This document shows positions 6,461 to 7,833 of a stretch of 7,833 bases of DNA, piece after piece. Under the pieces are notes generated by a model. It was not told the origin of the DNA, ran no database searches, and saw nothing but the letters and a program-made list of their open reading frames with translations. Source of the DNA: DAOMFM01 sp035429825 (GTDB taxonomy: Bacteria > Acidobacteriota > Blastocatellia > UBA7656 > JADIYM01); the NCBI GenBank assembly GCA_044224215.1, contig JBGAKX010000181.1:1-7833 (forward strand), written 5' to 3'. Numbering within the stretch: the stretch's first letter is position 1; each line of letters opens with the position of its first letter. A program made the position numbers and the translations under genes.

Positions 6461-7654
6461 ATGTTGAATCTTCTCCTTTCGGCGTCCGGCCATACGGTCG
6501 ATCTGCTCAGCAGCGTGTTCGTGATCTTTGCGTCCGCAAAAGTACTCGCCGAAGTGTTTGAACGACTTGGCCAACCCGCGGTCGTCGGGGAGATTCTCGC
6601 CGGAGTGCTGATCGGGCCTCATGCGCTGCGCTGGGTCGAACTGACGGATACGACAACTGCGCTGGCCGAGATCGGCGTCATCCTGCTGCTGTTCAACGTC
6701 GGTCTCGAAGTGCGACCGTCCGAGATCTTCAAGGTCGGAAAGCGCGCGATGATCGTGGCCGTCGGCGGCGTCGTGCTTCCCTTCTTCTTCGGTTGGGGCT
6801 TGATGGCACTATGGGGGGATACGTCGATTCGCGGCGTATTCATGGGCGCGGCGATGGTCGCGACGAGCGTCGGGATCACGGCACGCGTGCTCGCGGGGAT
6901 GGGGCTGCTTGGGTTGCCGACGAGCCAGATCATCCTCGGCGCGGCGGTCATCGACGACATCCTGGGCTTGCTGGTGCTGAGCATCGTGGCGAGCACGGCG
7001 AGCGGAACGATCAACTATGCGGAGATCGGGCTGACGGCCGGGCTGTCGATCGGGTTCACGCTGTTCACGGTGCTCGTCGCGGGACGGATCATCAACAAGG
7101 TGCGCGGGATCGTCGATGGCATGCGGCTTGGGGACGCGTATTTCTTTTTTGCGGTGATGCTGTGCCTCGGATTCTCGTGGCTTGCGACCGAGTTCAACGT
7201 CGCGCCGATCATCGGTGCGTTCCTGGCGGGCATGGCTCTTGCGGATCTGAGCTCCGAGAAGGACTTCCACACCCAGGTGTCGGCGGTGACGGAGTTTCTC
7301 GTGCCGTTCTTCTTTGTATCGATCGGCCTGCAACTCGATCTGTCCGTGTTCCGCGAGCCGTCGGTCATAGCGCTCGCCGTCGTCGCGACTGTCGTTGCGG
7401 TGGCGACAAAGCTCATCGGATGCGGAGCCGGTGCGTGGCCGCTCGGACGGCGGCAGGCGATGCAGGTCGGAATGGGAATGGTGCCGCGCGGCGAGGTGGG
7501 CATCATCGTGGCGCAGGTCGGGTTGAGCCTCGGCGTGCTGACCGGGTCGTTGTACGGCGTGGTCGTGTTCATGGCGGTTGCGACGACGCTGGTTGCGCCG
7601 CCGATGCTGACGCGGTTGTTTGCCGGCGAGGCGAACCCGAACGCGAATATCTGA
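6461..7654 (+). CDS. CPA2-family cation:proton antiporter, membrane domain only
   Basis: The 397-residue protein is a polytopic membrane antiporter of the Na+/H+ exchanger fold (PF00999-type), exchanging Na+ or K+ for protons across the inner membrane. Recognisable elements are LGQPAVVGEILAGVLIGP (36-53), LLLFNVGLEV (75-84), ATSVGITARVL (134-144, the unwound helix region), VIDDILGLLVLS (163-174) with Asp165-Asp166, FNVAPIIGAFLAGMALAD (245-262), FFFVSIGLQLDLS (283-295), Lys316, and MVPRGEVGIIVAQ (340-352). The Asp-Asp pair with a later conserved Lys is known from electrogenic members such as NapA. The protein stops right after the membrane domain, without the cytoplasmic RCK/TrkA-N domain of KefB/KefC, so it resembles GerN/NapA-type antiporters. 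It begins 30 bp after the flippase. A direct link to glycan export is not evident. Its stop codon lies in the outer arm of the downstream repeat element. Confidence 0.93.
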   Translation: MLNLLLSASGHTVDLLSSVFVIFASAKVLAEVFERLGQPAVVGEILAGVLIGPHALRWVELTDTTTALAEIGVILLLFNVGLEVRPSEIFKVGKRAMIVAVGGVVLPFFFGWGLMALWGDTSIRGVFMGAAMVATSVGITARVLAGMGLLGLPTSQIILGAAVIDDILGLLVLSIVASTASGTINYAEIGLTAGLSIGFTLFTVLVAGRIINKVRGIVDGMRLGDAYFFFAVMLCLGFSWLATEFNVAPIIGAFLAGMALADLSSEKDFHTQVSAVTEFLVPFFFVSIGLQLDLSVFREPSVIALAVVATVVAVATKLIGCGAGAWPLGRRQAMQVGMGMVPRGEVGIIVAQVGLSLGVLTGSLYGVVVFMAVATTLVAPPMLTRLFAGEANPNANI

Positions 7655-7655
7655 G

Positions 7656-7675
7656 CTGAGCGCGGTAGCGCTCAG
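7656..7675 (+). terminator. Perfect 8-bp hairpin just after the antiporter stop, possible transcript end
   Basis: CTGAGCGC (7656-7663) and GCGCTCAG (7668-7675) are exact reverse complements around the tetraloop GGTA. The hairpin starts one base after the stop codon. No T-run follows, so classical rho-independent termination is doubtful. It may instead protect the 3' end or be a by-product of the repeat. Confidence 0.3.
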
Positions 7676-7713
7676 GCCCCAACGTAGTGAGCGGCGCGGG
7701 TTGGGGCCTGAGC
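7670..7713. repeat. 14-bp perfect inverted repeat (hairpin), first unit
   Basis: GCTCAGGCCCCAAC (7670-7683) pairs exactly with GTTGGGGCCTGAGC (7700-7713), leaving a 16-base loop, 7684-7699. This is a strong GC-rich stem in DNA or RNA. The loop contains TGAGCG (7688-7693), which is complementary to CGCTCA (7669-7674) in the left arm, so an alternative fold exists. Confidence 0.85.
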
Positions 7714-7727
7714 CCTACCGGGCTCAG
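7708..7727. repeat. 8-bp perfect hairpin with TACC tetraloop, first unit
   Basis: CTGAGCCC (7708-7715) and GGGCTCAG (7720-7727) pair exactly. The left arm overlaps the right arm of the 14-bp inverted repeat at 7708-7713, so the two stems cannot form together on one strand. Confidence 0.8.
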
Positions 7728-7743
7728 CTCAGTTTGCGATAGC

Positions 7744-7787
7744 GCTCAGGCCCCAACGTAGTGAGCGGCGCGGGTTGGGGCCTGAGC
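7744..7787. repeat. 14-bp perfect inverted repeat (hairpin), second unit
   Basis: This is the same stem as in the first unit, 74 bp further on: arms 7744-7757 and 7774-7787, loop 7758-7773, with no substitutions in either arm or loop. Confidence 0.85.
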
Positions 7788-7801
7788 CCTGCCGGGCTCA
7801 G
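7782..7801. repeat. 8-bp perfect hairpin with TGCC tetraloop, second unit
   Basis: Arms 7782-7789 and 7794-7801 pair exactly. The only difference from the first-unit hairpin is in the tetraloop (TGCC against TACC), so the stem is preserved. Confidence 0.8.
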
Positions 7802-7833
7802 CTCAGTTTGCGATAGCGCTCAGGCCCCAACGT

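Larger units (their letters stand above)
7651..7732. repeat. 11-bp inverted repeat bounding the first repeat unit
   Basis: CTGAGCTGAGC at 7651-7661 and GCTCAGCTCAG at 7722-7732 are exact reverse complements. They enclose the first unit like terminal inverted repeats. The left arm contains the antiporter stop codon (7652-7654). In the second unit only the right arm is present (7796-7806), because the base sequence at the junction is CTCAGTTTGCG. No target-site duplication can be assessed since the right end lies outside the window. Confidence 0.6.
7662..7833. repeat. Tandem 74-bp repeat array (two full copies and a partial third), running off the window
   Basis: Copies lie at 7662-7735, 7736-7809 and 7810-7833 (24 bases, cut by the window edge). 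Copies 1 and 2 differ at only two positions: G7665/A7739 and A7717/G7791. The visible part of copy 3 matches copy 2. The period of 74 is not a multiple of three and no family-like protein is seen, so the array is taken as non-coding. Each unit contains a 14-bp perfect inverted repeat and an overlapping 8-bp one. Units abut directly with no variable spacers, so this is not a CRISPR. Near-identity of copies suggests recent amplification or homogenisation. The nature of the element (minisatellite, MITE or REP-like) is undetermined. Confidence 0.9.

Noticed and set aside
7662..7833. CRISPR array
   Set aside because: The whole 74-bp period is repeated with only two substitutions and no variable spacers, and no cas gene is nearby.

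Overview
The window is high-GC bacterial DNA. All six genes lie on the + strand, closely spaced, and show the strong G/C third-position bias that also opens long false ORFs on the opposite strand. No gene here fixes the taxon. The base composition, the signal-less alkaline-phosphatase-superfamily enzymes and the GT9/flippase setting would fit a soil or sediment lineage such as Acidobacteriota or a deltaproteobacterial group, but that is only a guess. I see no rRNA, tRNA, transposase gene or CRISPR array.

Layout: (1) 1-528, the C-terminal part of a type I phosphodiesterase/nucleotide-pyrophosphatase-like protein cut by the window edge. (2) 607-2277, a full-length relative of it, so the two form a tandem paralogous pair. 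(3) 2365-3546, a GT9 (ADP-heptosyltransferase-like) glycosyltransferase. (4) 3543-4883, a sulfatase-fold protein whose start overlaps the GT9 stop (ATGA) and which has Thr where a true sulfatase has the Cys/Ser that becomes formylglycine. (5) 4928-6430, a polytopic Wzx/MOP-type polysaccharide flippase. (6) 6461-7654, a CPA2-type cation:proton antiporter membrane domain. (7) From about 7651 to the window end, a 74-bp tandem repeat built of nested perfect inverted repeats.

Genes 1-5 read as part of a cell-surface glycan locus: a glycosyltransferase builds on an acceptor, a flippase moves the lipid-linked product across the membrane, and three alkaline-phosphatase-superfamily enzymes probably act on phosphate or phosphodiester groups of precursors or product. 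These three enzymes are the unusual part. The two whose N-termini are visible have no signal peptide or membrane anchor, and all three end in the same short C-terminal motif, L-[KR]-x-L-G-Y-x-x. The antiporter follows after only 30 bp with its own near-consensus Shine-Dalgarno sequence. It may be cotranscribed, but its function does not obviously belong to glycan synthesis.

Intergenic gaps are 78, 87, -4, 44 and 30 bp, so one polycistronic transcript is plausible. No convincing rho-independent terminator with a T-tract is visible inside the cluster. The most unusual non-coding structure is the terminal repeat array, whose outer inverted repeat overlaps the antiporter stop codon.
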